DNA of 64,000 nucleotides, taken from assembly GCF_000143415.4 (NCBI RefSeq), contig NW_003314331.1, forward strand, positions 560,164-624,163. Reading direction: 5' to 3'. Positions within the stretch are counted from its first letter, which is position 1. Every line of letters starts with the position of its first letter. This DNA comes from Selaginella moellendorffii. Its lineage: Eukaryota; Streptophyta; Lycopodiopsida; Selaginellales; Selaginellaceae. A program made the translations under genes and the position numbers. Of this stretch, positions 1 to 11,100 are shown in pieces. The notes under the pieces were generated by a model that ran no database searches, was not told the DNA's origin, and saw only the letters and a list, made by a program, of their open reading frames with translations.

Positions 1-540
1 GCTCACAATACAACTAATAGCCTTGTAAAAATGATTCATCTTTCTCTTCTTGTAAACACGATTTCTCTCTTATCTAGAAAACTTAAAAGAGAATGAATGA
101 GCGGGAATTTAAATGAAGTGGGAGTCTAGTAATGACAAACAATTCAAATTTGTTCCATATTCATAGGTAATAATCACTTGCATCTTTATTAATATCTCTC
201 ATAAGAATGTGAACTTAAGGGATTTTTTGATTCATAAGAGTGGAAAATTTTGATTATTTACCAAAGATTGGTAAGAAAAGCTTTGATATGGCTTGCAAAT
301 GCTGTAAAATCTAATGTCCATGATAATAAACCTAAAATTAGAATATAATCTGATCATTCTTAATTTGGCATTGAACACAAAGAATATGTATATAACCTTA
401 TATTCAAGAATATTTTAGTCAAATAGTCAGTAAAAGGTAATAAATAAAATGGTGTTTCAAGGATTGCTATGGGTATTAATTATTTGAATGATGTTTTGTC
501 GAAAGGGAATATAGAAGAGTTTAATCAAATTGTGCTTTCT
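1..540. other. AT-rich flank, no gene seen
   Basis: This stretch is AT-rich with no long open frame, no tRNA-like fold and no recognisable transposon motif. It probably is intergenic or old transposon-derived sequence. Confidence 0.5.
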
Positions 541-599
541 AGAGTTAACAGATTTGCCAACTATCCTCCAGTGCCAAGGCATATGCAAATTTTGGAAGC

Positions 600-1556
600 A
601 GACTATCAATCTTGCATTGATGTACTCTGACCCCACAAGAGGAGCCATGGGTGTTGATCCACAAGAACAAACGACCACAAGTTTGTAGTGTGGTGCCCCA
701 TCTCTGGCCGATGCTTCGACTTCCCAAGCTTTGGATGCATCCCAGCAGCAGCCAGCACATGCACCGCCAGGTTTGTGGCCTCGTCCACAGGGCTTGTTCT
801 CAGCCTTGTCGACCACGGGCGGAAGATGGTGGCGTGGAGTCCTTTGTCCGGCGCCGTGGAGGAGCTGAATCCCAGCACGACTGAAGGCTTCGAGTCGAAG
901 ACGATCACACGACAGCAGGCTTTCTCGGATGAATTCCTGGTGATCCACGACTCGGTCGCTGGCTGCTGCAGCGTCTTCAATCCCCCAACAAGGTTTCTGG
1001 CCCAGAGATCCAGAATTGTGGTGGCGGACGAGGGGGTGACGAGCGCGACACATATCGGGACTAGCAATGGGCGGCGGATTGGAGTGTGTATCAATCACCG
1101 GGAGATTGTTGTGCAGGAGTACAAGGAGAAGACGACATTGCGGAGGAGGTGAGGCAGTGGCAAGAGTCGGAGATGAAAGAGGCCGCGAAGCTAGAGAGAA
1201 TGGATAAGAAGCTATGGGAGATAGTGGCACGAATGAGCGACGAGGAAGTAGAGGAAGCCAGGAAACGAATGGAAGTGCGGGAGCGTGAGGAGATGAATAA
1301 TTGCGAGGAAGACGAGGAGGAGGAGGAGGAAGCGTACAAGATCGAGGAATTGGGAAAGCTGGAGTTTGCAAAGGATCTCAAGGAGCATCCCTGTACGATA
1401 CATGTTGCAAGCTTGGAGAATTTGATCTTGATCTCTAGAGGGGCGCTGAGTAGTAGCACTGCTCTAGTGTTTAACCTGGAGGATTTGACACGTGAGCTCA
1501 ATTTTGAGCTCGCGAGCTCAAAACACTGGAGCCTGCGTTCATATCTAGCTATGTAA
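600..1556 (+). pseudogene. Decayed F-box/kelch-like gene relic
   Basis: Several overlapping forward frames read as one protein only if frames are switched. Near 640-690 the reading changes from a frame with PWVLIHKN to one with FVVWCPISGRCFDFPS and then LVDHGRKMVAWSPLSGAVEEL, which resembles the repeat region of plant F-box/kelch proteins. The frame is lost again near 1150. A very acidic, coiled-coil-like stretch (roughly 1150-1340, ending in a run of Glu) follows, then ILISRGALSSSTALVFNLED, again kelch-like. No F-box motif and no clean start is seen. The family call rests on remembered sequence style, not a search. It could instead be a live gene with unrecognised introns, but the frame changes lack good splice signals. 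Confidence 0.4.
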
Positions 1557-1591
1557 TGGAAGTGCTGACGCTAAGGTCCAAGTTCAGTCTT

Positions 1592-2956
1592 TCAGCGAGA
1601 GGGAGGTTTGAAGCTCATATGTCCAGCTCTAAACGCGTTCTCTACTTTGTCACTCGAGCCTTGGAGCGGTGGAAACGCCGCGGCTGCCGGGGGAGCAAAG
1701 TTTGATATGCTGCTTGCGTTTGGATTCGTAGAAGACATCTACAAGATGAAAGAAAGGAGACACTGCTGTGACAGCCGCGAGATAATAAGAAGTTTGTACC
1801 TGTGGATTCATTTGGAACGAACTTGGATTCGCAAAGCCGGTGGCGGATGGCGCTCCCCGGGGATCAAACTCGTCAAAACCATCGTCCACTGGAATGGAAG
1901 ATCGCATGGCTTCCTCGTAACTTGGTGGAGGTCCTCGGCTGCTGGCAAAGTTTTCAGGAGATCCTCCCTGTGTTGAAGTAGAACTCGATGATTGTTGAGA
2001 CCACTCTTGTTGCTGCATTGGCTTTTGCCAATCGTCGTCTTCTAATCGACCGGAAGGTTTCTCCGCGGCTGGATTTGATCCAACGCCTTGGTACCTGAAA
2101 TGACAAGTCTAGTGTAGCCGAAAGTATAAAAGGAGGAGAAAGAACTTACTTGTTCTTGTTGGCCGCGGCTTTTTTACGAACATCGTTTATCCTCTGCCTG
2201 TCATTTAGCAACGCAACCATGGTTTCTGCCTTTTTTCTCACATTGATCCCCTGATCTTTCCCACTTGGCTGCTCAACGTATTGGAATTCCGTAAGTGGCT
2301 GCTCTGGAATAAAAAACGAGGATGATTAATCAGAAACTGGGAGAAAGAGAAACATGGAGTCATAAATTTCCTTGCCATAAGCTGAGACAAGAAGCTGATA
2401 ACACTCTCGACTGCTTGCGGTGATCCGTTTGCGACCAGAAACTCCATAACCGTCATGCTCTGGAATATCACAAAGTTTTAGCCGTCATGGAGCCGTGGAA
2501 AAAACCGAAACAAAGAAAAACAAAGAAACTCAACCTTGTAGACATGCCTCCAGTTTTTCCCTGTGTCGAGAAGGCGCTTTTGAAGAACTCCCATTATAAG
2601 TTGTAGCTCATTCCTGGAGGAGAAAGTAAACGAGCACACTCCTTAAGAAAGAAAGGAGAAAGAATGGAAGCTCTTCTTACGGGTCAACAGTGGCATCAGC
2701 TATTTCAGTCATGAGAGATCCATGCGGTCCCCAAGGCTCATTGCTCGTAGCTTCTTGGACCTCCAATCGAGCAATCTCTTCAGAAAATCGCTGCCAAACG
2801 GAGAAAAATCCCTACCTTGATCTCGATCTCGGGCAGCATAAACTTGTTCACCTCTCTCTTCCTGCGTAGCGGAGCTCCATCAAGGAGGAGAAAAATCGCG
2901 TAAAAGAATGCTTACAGCTCGCGCACCGTCTGACCGAACGCCTTCTTGAACGCCAT
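1592..2956 (-). CDS. Epsin-like ENTH-domain clathrin adaptor
   Basis: Epsins bind PtdIns phosphates through an N-terminal ENTH domain and help form clathrin-coated vesicles at the plasma membrane, trans-Golgi or endosome. Seven exons can be read on the minus strand. The first is [14 protein letters not shown] from the ATG at 2956. It is followed by [15 protein letters not shown], an exon with [45 protein letters not shown], and [20 protein letters not shown], which together form a complete ENTH domain of about 150 residues. The tail has PPPSYEEAM and DEFDPRGA, typical of plant epsins, and ends [14 protein letters not shown] with the stop at 1592. It is shorter (about 300 aa) than Arabidopsis EPSIN1-3. 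No NPF motif is seen; DPRG is kept. All introns are short with GT/AG borders. It appears intact. Confidence 0.85.
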
Positions 2957-3120
2957 CGCGGCGATCGAATGGAACCCTAGGCGCTCTCTCCCGTCGCACG
3001 TCTTTCCCCCAAGGCCACAAGAAGCAAAAATAGAATTTCAAAGCAACGTGACCGTTCAACAAGCCCTAGAAAAGCAAACGTGGAATCTCACGGGTATATT
3101 CTCCCATCCATCACCGCAAA

Positions 3121-3193
3121 GCTCTCGTGGCCTAACGGACAAGGCATTTGACTTCTAATCAAAGGATTGTGGGTTCGAATCCCACCGGGAGTG
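3121..3193 (+). tRNA. tRNA-Arg (anticodon UCU)
   Basis: A cloverleaf can be folded: acceptor GCTCTCG with CGGGAGT (including G-T pairs), D-arm TGGCCTAACGGACAAGGCA, an anticodon stem around loop CTTCTAA giving anticodon TCT, and T-arm GTGGG-TTCGAAT-CCCAC. There is no intron. The A box and B box (GGTTCGAATCC) are present and a T-rich tract follows about 45 bp downstream. It lies just beyond the 3' end of the minus-strand gene at 3249-3921. Confidence 0.9.
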
Positions 3194-3248
3194 AGTGGCC
3201 TGGCCTTCCAATGAAATAAAGAATCTATTTGGTTGTTCTTCGTCTCTT

Positions 3249-3921
3249 TTATTTACTCTTGCAGCACTCTTGGATGTTGGAACACGACTTTGATCGCCCC
3301 AGCGTATTGGGCGCGGCCTTCCATTTCCCAGCTTTGTCCCTCCTCGCTCGTGATGCCTCCGCCTCAGCATAAGACTCTGCAAGAAAATCCATCGATCATG
3401 AGCAAACAAATGAAAAATTCCTCCACGAGTTCCCCAAGAACAGAGCATCCCAAAGAACCCAAGACATTTCGATCGAGAAGAAGCCTACCAGTGAAATCAT
3501 CCACGCCAGGATCCGTGACGAACGTCTTGGTCCTTCCATGCCAAGGCCCGGGCTCCGTCTGATTCGCTGGGTGCGATGGAATGGGCAGCCGGAGCATATG
3601 CGTCACGTCCGATCCACACACCGGGTGATAGAAATTGTCGTCGGGATTGACCCGCTTGATCTTGGGCTGGATCCAATCCGTGACATTGCTGGTCCGGAGG
3701 CCATAGTATGGATCGGGGGCGTCCTTGAGCTTGGGATCGTAGGCGTGGCTGGGCGTGGGGAGATGGACGTAGCTGGTTACCTCGGTGGTGGAGATCCCAT
3801 GGAACTGGTTCTCGTGCCGCCGATCCACCTTGGGCTCCACTTGCTTCATCCGCGGCTTCTGGTGCGAGTAGTCTGTCACGGCGGATTTCTGGCGGCACAC
3901 ATTGCCGCTGCTGTCGCCCAT
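3249..3921 (-). CDS. Unrecognised small repeat protein (186 aa)
   Basis: There are two exons, 3921-3489 and 3376-3249, joined by a 112-nt intron with clean GT...TTGCAG borders, giving 186 aa. The start is the first ATG (MGDSSGNVCRQKSAVTDY); upstream in-frame codons are not ATG. The protein carries five short repeats around a VT core: KSAVTDY, STTEVTSYV, TSNVTDWI, GSDVTHML and KTFVTDPG. They are spaced about 20-40 residues apart and separated by Pro/His/Tyr-rich linkers such as LPTPSHAYDP. The C-terminus is basic. There is no signal peptide or membrane segment. I do not recognise the family. Short evenly spaced VT/aromatic repeats recall microtubule-associated or axonemal inner proteins, which would suit a plant with flagellate sperm, but that is speculation. 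It is divergent from RPL30, with 349 bp between starts. Confidence 0.65.
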
Positions 3922-4220
3922 TGCTATCAATTGATCGCGCGCGCGCTCCGCGCCGCTCGCCCGATCGATCGATCCTTGGCTGGATTCACGGACTCGCTCG
4001 ATTCCTGTTCTTTCTCATCGCTTTGCCCTAAACCGGTGCCGCCCGGCGCATCGCCGCCTTCCACCAGTCTGTTCTGTGAACTAAATTTTGAAATCGAAAG
4101 GGCGCCGCCATCGTGGCCCTACAAGTGGACGGTGGCCGCTGGCCTCGAATGAAAACCCGCCACGTGTCATAGAGGAATGACACCCTGGTCGAAGCATATT
4201 TTGTCGAATATACGCTAGGT

Positions 4221-4229
4221 TTAGGGTTT
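4221..4229 (-). promoter_or_regulatory. telo-box of RPL30
   Basis: TTAGGGTTT (AAACCCTAA on the other strand) lies about 40 bp upstream of the RPL30 start. This is the plant telo-box, common in ribosomal protein and translation gene promoters. Confidence 0.6.
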
Positions 4230-4270
4230 CTAGCAGCCGGCACCAGAAAGAACAGCAGCGGAGATCCAAG

Positions 4271-4829
4271 ATGGTGGTCGCCGGGAAGAAGCAGAAGAAG
4301 ACCCAGGAGAGCATCAACAACAGATTGGCGCTGGTGATGAAGAGCGGCAAGTACACGCTGGGGTACAAGACGGTGCTCAAATCGCTGCGGAGTGGAAAAG
4401 GTGTGTGAAATCCCTCTTTGTTTCTCTTGCGATTGATCCAGTGGCGCATTGGGTGCGCAGGGAAGCTTGTGCTCATCTCCAACAATTGCCCGCCCCTTCG
4501 CAAATCGGAGATCGAGTACTACGCGATGCTCTCCAAGACGAACGTCCACCACTACAGCGGAAGTAAGTTTTCTCGAAGAAAAAGAGGATTTTTCTCTTCC
4601 CTCTCGTTCTAGCTCCAATGCTCGAAACTTTCTAACATTGATCTTCCATTCCTTGCAGACAATGTGGAGCTTGGCACCGCTTGCGGGAAATACTACCGGG
4701 TTTCGTGCCTCACCATCACAGACCCAGGTGAGAATCCTTGGATTGATTTGGAGTTCTTTTCCATCGATTTTCACGGCAATTCTCTTGTCAGGCGATTCGG
4801 ACATCATCAAATCTATGTCTGCCGAGTGA
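4271..4829 (+). CDS. RPL30: 60S ribosomal protein L30 (eL30)
   Basis: Cytosolic large-subunit protein eL30 of the L7Ae/L30e/S12e RNA-binding family. Exons are 4271-4400, 4461-4562, 4659-4727 and 4792-4829, giving 112 aa, the normal family length. The sequence runs [79 protein letters not shown] and a C-terminus ending [11 protein letters not shown]. All three introns are under 100 nt with GT/AG borders. The N-terminal Lys-rich stretch and the [19 protein letters not shown] core are hallmark eL30 segments. A telo-box lies just upstream. The gene is intact and probably constitutively expressed. Confidence 0.96.
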
Positions 4830-5007
4830 AAGGAAAATCTATCAATCAGCGCAACTCCATTTTGATCCTTGTAGCCCCTCTTACTCTCGAGAAACATGGA
4901 AATCTAATGGGAATTTTCGTCAAATGTGGCCAATAACTTTAAAGAACCCTAAAACTAAAGTTAGCGAAGAGCCCTAAAATCAAGAACCCTAATTTCTCCC
5001 TTCTAGG

Positions 5008-5016
5008 TTTAGGGTT
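5008..5016 (-). promoter_or_regulatory. telo-box of RFC3
   Basis: TTTAGGGTT, 16 bp upstream of the RFC3 ATG, matches the plant telo-box core. Such motifs are common in promoters of replication and cell-cycle genes. Confidence 0.5.
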
Positions 5017-5031
5017 GAGGGCTTAGCGAGA

Positions 5032-6682
5032 ATGTTGTGGGTGGACAAGTACCGCCCCCACACTCTGGACGAGGCGATCGTCCACCAAGAGCAAGCGCAG
5101 CGCCTCAAGAGCCTGGTAAAGATCTTCGCGTTGCATTGGCGTTTCCTTTTGGAGTGATTCAATCAATGTGTAGATAGCCGAAGGAGATTGCCCGCATTTG
5201 CTCTTCTATGGGCCCTCTGGCGCTGGAAAGAAGACACTTATCATGGCTTTCTTGCGAGAGCTCTTTGGAGCTGGGGCTCAGCAGGTCTTAGAAAAAAAAA
5301 AATTTCTCGCTTCTTCTTCATTTGGTCTATGTTTCCGCAGGTTCAAGTTGAGAACAAGGCCTGGAAAGTCGAGGTGATTCTTTCTCTTTTACTTCTTGGT
5401 TTTTGGTTCTTTTAGTTCTTGGTTCACTAATGTGGAGGGACGTAGGCCGGAACGAGGAAAATCGACGTTGAGCTTACCACAGTGGCGAGCAACTATCACG
5501 TCGAGCTTAATCCCAGCGATGCGGGATTTCAAGATCGGTATGTGGTTCAAGAGATCATCAAGGAGATGGCCATGAGCAGGCCTCTTGATCTGGGTGTTGA
5601 CATAAGTTTCAAAGGTAAAAAAGCTTGGTTTTGTTACTGCCAGTTTCACTTGCTTGTTGTGGAACAGTTCTCGTCCTTAACGAAGTGGATCGCCTCTCGA
5701 AGGAGGCGCAGCATTCACTCAGGCGAACGATGGAGAAGTATAGCGCCGCCTGCCGATTGATCCTTTGCTGCACAAGTGCTTCGAAAGTTATCGAGGCTGT
5801 TCGATCGCGATGCCTCAACGTGCGGATCAATGCTCCATCTGAAGATGAAGTGAGTTCTTCGCGCGCTTGTATTTCGAGTGTTTTTTATTCTTCCTCCTCT
5901 CGCAGATCACTAAAGTGCTCCAGTTCGTCGCTAAAAAGGAAGAGATACGTCTTCCACCGGCTTTTGCTGGTCGAATTGCGTTACATTCGAACAGGAACCT
6001 ACGGCGAGCCATACTTTCATTGGAGGCCTGCAAAGTCCAACAGTAAGTTCTCGAAACATTTCAATCAATCCCTCTCTTTAAAAATTCTTTTTCTACTATC
6101 CAGGTATCCGTTCACAGAGAATCAACCTGTTCAGACCACTGATTGGGAGCAATATATTGTAGAGATCGCATCGGACATAGTCAATGAACAGAGCCCGAAG
6201 AGGTTTATTTTCTCTTTCTTTCTTGCTCTTGATAAATTCTCCATGCTTGCAGATTGTTCATCGTGCGTGGAAAGCTATACGAGCTGCTTGTGAATTGTAT
6301 CCCTCCTGAAATAGTTTTAAAGGTCAGTCGTGACTCCAGCTTGTAGCAGCACAATGAAGACAAAGTCTTTTGGCTAACTCACATTTCTTATTCCAGAGGC
6401 TACTTGTTGAGCTAATGAAGAAACTAGATTCGGAGCTAAAGCACGAGGTGTGTCACTGGGCAGCCTATCACGTAAGTAATTTCAAGCGCTTCTTGCTTTT
6501 GTTCCGTGCTGAAAGTATGAACACAGGAACATCGTATGCAACTTGGACAGAAGGCTATTTTTCATCTCGAAGGTATGCAAAACGATCAAAGAAACTTCGT
6601 GACTGATCCGTGATTTCGTCCAGCCTTTGTCGCCAAGTTTATGAGCGTTTACAAGAAATTCCTGATAGCAACCTTTGGTTAG
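5032..6682 (+). CDS. RFC3: Replication factor C subunit 3 (clamp loader)
   Basis: A small RFC subunit of the plant RFC3 (38-kDa) type, part of the RFC1-5 complex that loads PCNA onto primed DNA. Eleven exons read cleanly: 5032-5115, 5174-5284, 5341-5373, 5446-5614, 5668-5849, 5906-6042, 6104-6202, 6253-6322, 6397-6471, 6527-6572 and 6624-6682. The N-terminus is MLWVDKYRPHTLDEAI. The P-loop reads FYGPSGAGKKT, where family members often have GxGKKT. The Walker B-equivalent is VLVLNEVDRLS, with Asn where catalytic subunits carry Asp, as expected for this non-hydrolysing subunit. The sensor/arginine-finger (SRC) motif is EAVRSRCLNVR. The C-terminal collar domain ends KFLIATFG. The total is about 350 aa, normal for the family. 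A degenerate copy of exons 6-11 follows directly downstream. Confidence 0.95.
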
Positions 6683-6756
6683 TCGCAGTAAGGCATTGTT
6701 CCATAGGAAATCGCTTCTTACACATTGATTGTGCCACTTAAAGTTCTCTTTTTAAG

Positions 6757-7435
6757 AAGGAAGGAACCTTTGGCTTGGCCTGAATCGCGACAACAACCTC
6801 CTCCGGCGAGTCATACTTTCATTGGAGGCTTGCAAAGCCCAACAATAAGTTCCCTTATGATTCTTTTCTATTCCTCTCACATAAAAAAACTGTTTTCCGG
6901 CTTTTCAGATCTTCCGAGAGAATCAACCTGTTCAGGCCACACTGATTTATAATACAAACCTCAAATCGCATCCGACAAGAGGTAAAGGGAAACAGGTGTG
7001 TAGCTTAAGTTCCTCTATGCATGCTTGCGGATTATTCCTTGCGTGGAAAGCTCTACGATCTCCGCGTGACTTGTAATGGTTTTTGAGGAAGAAGCTCAGT
7101 CGAGATTCCCGTTCCAATGGAGACAAAGGCTCGCAATCTCACAACTACCTCTCTCTTTTCTCGATTTTGATGTTTCCAGAGGCTACTCGTCGCGTCCAGG
7201 TGCTAGCTAAATCGTGAGCAGTCACAAACGTAAGTTACTTGAGATCCTTCTTGACTTAGCATGCTAAAGCAAAGAACTTAATTCCAGGAACATCAAGATA
7301 AGAGGCCATTAAGGTATGTGTAAGATTTTTGTCCTCCATTCTTTTCATAGTTTTTTTCCAGACTCTGCTCCGTGATTCCGTGGGGCCTTTGTATCGCCCA
7401 CAAGAAATTCCTGATGCCAAACTTTGGAAAACATA
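6757..7435 (+). pseudogene. Tandem decayed copy of RFC3 exons 6-11
   Basis: The sequence repeats the 3' half of RFC3 in the same order and orientation, intron sequence included. CGGCGAGTCATACTTTCATTGGAGGC at 6799 onward matches the end of exon 6 and its AACAATAAGTTC junction. The segment from 6908 resembles exon 7, 7020-7070 exon 8, 7180-7200 exon 9, 7290-7310 exon 10, and 7367-7430 exon 11 (ACAAGAAATTCCTGATGCCAAACTTTGG). Frames are broken by substitutions and indels throughout. Because introns are retained, it arose by DNA-level tandem duplication, not retrotransposition. Confidence 0.85.
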
Positions 7436-8109
7436 AGTATAGGCTCGATTCGATCAAACAAAAAGGTCCACGCCATTGATCTCAGTGCGAGAGCGATACT
7501 TTAAAATATACGTTTTGATCGAACAGAGCTCCCTCTTATCTTAAGATCAGGGCGACCGGAATCCAAAGTATTCGCGGGGGGAATATTTCTTTTCTCTCTC
7601 CGTCCGTACTATCATGAAACCCGTGACCCACAGGGAGGTTTGAAAATTACAGGGGGTAACAGTTGACAGACAGTGTTGCCAGCGGACAATGATATTTACA
7701 CAAATCATTGATAATTTTTTTTCACCTTGGGGGAAAAGAAACCGGCGGCGGTGGTACGGTATGACATGACAAGCGTTGACGTGGCCAGAAATTCGCCCGA
7801 AGAACAAACAAGGTCTACCCTGGCGTTATACTCTGAGAGGGAACAAAAGAGCAAGAAAGAAACGGCTATAGAAGAGAGGGATGAATGATCGAAGAATGCG
7901 TGTCTCTTCCGGGCAAGATTCTTGTCCATGGCGATGGCGCTCGCGCTGATTTGTTATCTTCCCTTCTTCTGGATGATTGATCGCGGCCCAGTCGCAGACG
8001 CAACGACGAGCTAGGCGGTGACGCTTCTGGATCATCGCATTCCTGTGGAAAGCGATCGGCCGATTCCATTTATTTCGAGCTCCTCCTCGGCGCAGCGCTC
8101 GGATTATCG
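7436..8109. other. Region upstream of the receptor kinase
   Basis: About 670 bp separate the RFC3 relic from the receptor kinase start. The short reverse frames here overlap heavily and show no recognisable domain. This stretch likely holds the promoter and 5' leader of the kinase; no clear TATA box stands out. Confidence 0.4.
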
Positions 8110-11100
8110 ATGTCGGCAGCGCCCCGGGCGATCATCCAGGTCTATTCTCTCGTTCTTTCCCTCTTCCTGGTAGCGGCAGTGGATGAATCCGCCGTAGCGG
8201 CTCACGGATCATCCTCCCAGACGTGGTGCAAGGCCGAGGAAGAGGCGGCGCTCTTGGATTTCCGGCGCTCTTTCGCGTCCCAGCCCGGCGAGGTCTTCGA
8301 TTCTTGGATCCTCTCCAGGACGTGCTGCGCGTGGCGAGGGATCCAATGCAGCTCTACCAAGGACGACGATGATTCGCGGCGCTTCACGGCTCTCAGCGAT
8401 GGCTACCGGGTTCGTGTTCTTTCCCTCCCAGGGCTCAAGCTCGCGGGCGAGATCCCGCCGTCCATCGCCAGACTCCGGGCGCTCGAGGCCGTCGATCTCT
8501 CCGCCAACCAGATCTCCGGCTCGATTCCTGCCCAGCTCGTCTCCCTCGCCCACCTCAAGCTCCTCGATCTCAGCGCCAACAATCTCTCGGGCGCTCTCCC
8601 GCCGGCCTTCCGCCAGGGATTTCCAGCGATCGTCCGCCTTAATCTCTCGGACAACCTCCTCGAGGGCCCGATCCCGCCGATGCTGTCCTCGGCATCGATC
8701 GAGTCGCTCGACCTGAGCTACAATTTCTTCGCCGGCGCGCTGCCCAGCCCGATGATCTGCGCTCCATCCCTCAACGTCTCCAACAACGAGCTCTCGGGCC
8801 CCGTCCTCGCCGCGCTCGCGCACTGCCCATCGATCCAGTCGATCAACGCCGCCGCAAACATGCTCAATCGCTCGCTGGCAGCGGCGCCCGAGGTGGATTT
8901 CTTCGCGAGCCCGGCCGCCAGGAGCATCAAGCTCCTGGATCTCTCCACCAACGCCATCCCGGGCGGCATTCCTGCGGCGATCGGCCGCCTCGCGGCGCTG
9001 GAGGAGCTCTTCCTCGGCTACAACAGCCTCGGCGGCGAGATCCCCAGCTCCATCTCCAACATCTCGGCGCTGAGGATCCTGAGCCTCCGCAACAACGATC
9101 TGGGCGGCGAGATGGCGGCGCTCGACTTCTCCCGCCTGCCAAACCTCACGGAGCTGGACCTTTCGTACAACCGCATCTCGGGGAACATTCCGTCGGGAAT
9201 ATCCCAGTGCCGCCACCTGACGTCGCTGACGCTGGGCAAGAACGAGCTGCGCGGGGATATTCCGTCGTCACTTGGCGCGCTTCGCAAGCTCGAGACGCTC
9301 TCTCTCTCCGGGAACGAGCTCGGCGGTGGAATCCCGGCCGAGCTCCAGGAATGCGAGGCGCTCGTCATGCTGGTGCTCTCTAAGAACAGCTTCACGGAGC
9401 CTCTGCCCGATCGGAACGTCACGGGGTTTCGCAATCTCCAGCTCCTGGCGATCGGGAATGCCGGGCTCTCGGGATCCATCCCGGCGTGGATTGGCAACTG
9501 CAGCAAGCTCCAGGTGCTGGATCTCAGCTGGAACAGGCTCGTCGGCGAGATCCCCCGGTGGATTGGAGCTCTGGATCACCTCTTCTACCTGGATCTCTCC
9601 AACAATTCCTTCACTGGGTCGATACCCCCGGACATCCTCGGCATCCGGTGCCTGATCGAGGACGAGGACGCGAGCAGCAGCGCCGCGGATGATCTCCGCC
9701 CAGTCGCCAACACGCTCTTCGTCAAGCACCGATCCAACTCGAGCGCTCTCCAGTACAACCAGGTGTCGGCGTTCCCTCCCTCGATCATCCTCGCCAGCAA
9801 CAATCTCTCTGGAGTGATCCCACTGGAGTTTGGCAAGCTGAGGAAGCTGGTGTCGCTGGATCTCAGCAACAACAAGCTGGTTGGATCGATCCCGGCGTGC
9901 CTGGCCAACGCGTCGGACCTGGAATCGCTGGATCTCTCCTCGAATGGGCTCTCGGGCAGCATCCCGCCATCGCTGGTGAAGCTCACGTTCCTCGCGGCGT
10001 TCAATGTGAGCTTCAATCGGCTGTCTGGGGCGATCCCTTCCGGGAACCAGTTCGCGAGCTTCTCCAATTCCTCCTACATCGCGAATTCCAGGCTCTGTGG
10101 CGCGCCACTCTCGATCCAGTGCCCGGCGGCGGCGATGGAGGCGACCTCCAGCTCCTCGCGGGGCGGCGGCGGCGATCAAAGAGGTCCCATGAATCGCGGC
10201 GCGATAATGGGGATCACCATCAGTATCAGCCTGGGTCTCACGGCGCTGTTCGCCGCGATGCTCATGCTGTCCTTCTCGCGCGCGCGGGCGGGGCACCGGC
10301 AGGACATTGCGGGGCGGAATTTCAAGGAGATGAGCGTCGCCCAGATGATGGATCTGACGGTCACCATGTTCGGGCAGCGCTACCGTCGGATCACCGTGGG
10401 CGACCTCATCAAGGCCACAAACAACTTCGACGCGACCAACATCATCGGCTGTGGTGGCTTTGGGCTGGTCTTCAAGGCCAACCTTCCGGACGGGAATGTG
10501 GTGGCGATCAAGCGGCTCACGAGCGAGGATGGAGGGCCACAGATGGAGAAAGAATTCGACGCGGAATTGTCCACCCTGGGGAACATTACGCACCCCAACC
10601 TTGTCTCCCTGGAGGGCTACTGCCGGCTGGGAATGCGTGACCGGCTACTGGTCTATTCCTACATGGAAAACGGCAGCCTCGACTACTGGCTCCACGAGCG
10701 ATCCGACGGCGGGAGCCGGCTCACGTGGCGGCATCGCCTGGCCATTCTGCGCGAAACGGCCAGGGGATTGGAGTACCTCCACCGTGGATGCAACCCACAC
10801 ATTGTCCACCGGGACATCAAGTCGAGCAACATACTCCTGGACGGCGATCTGCGCGCACACGTGGCGGATTTCGGGCTGGCGAGGCTCATGCTGCCGTCGG
10901 ATACGCACGTGACCACGGAGCTGGTCGGGACGCTGGGGTATATACCCCCGGAATATGCGCAGTCGTCCGAGGCGTCACTGCGCGGGGACGTGTATAGCTT
11001 TGGGGTGTTGGTGCTCGAGGTGTTGAGCCGGAGGAGGCCGGTGGACGCTTGCCGGAGGGGTGGGATTCGCGATCTTGTGCCGTGGGTGGAAGGGATGCAA

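Noticed and set aside
457-1371. 304-codon minus-strand frame
   Set aside because: Composition is low-complexity Pro/Ser and lacks domains; the opposite strand has recognisable kelch-like protein segments.
4028-4897. 289-codon minus-strand frame
   Set aside because: It is antisense to RPL30, whose exons and introns read perfectly on the plus strand.
8209-10593. Long open frames antisense to the receptor kinase (up to 441 codons) and others in its second forward frame
   Set aside because: They are shadows of the GC-rich kinase gene, with Arg/Glu-rich composition, no domains and no start context.
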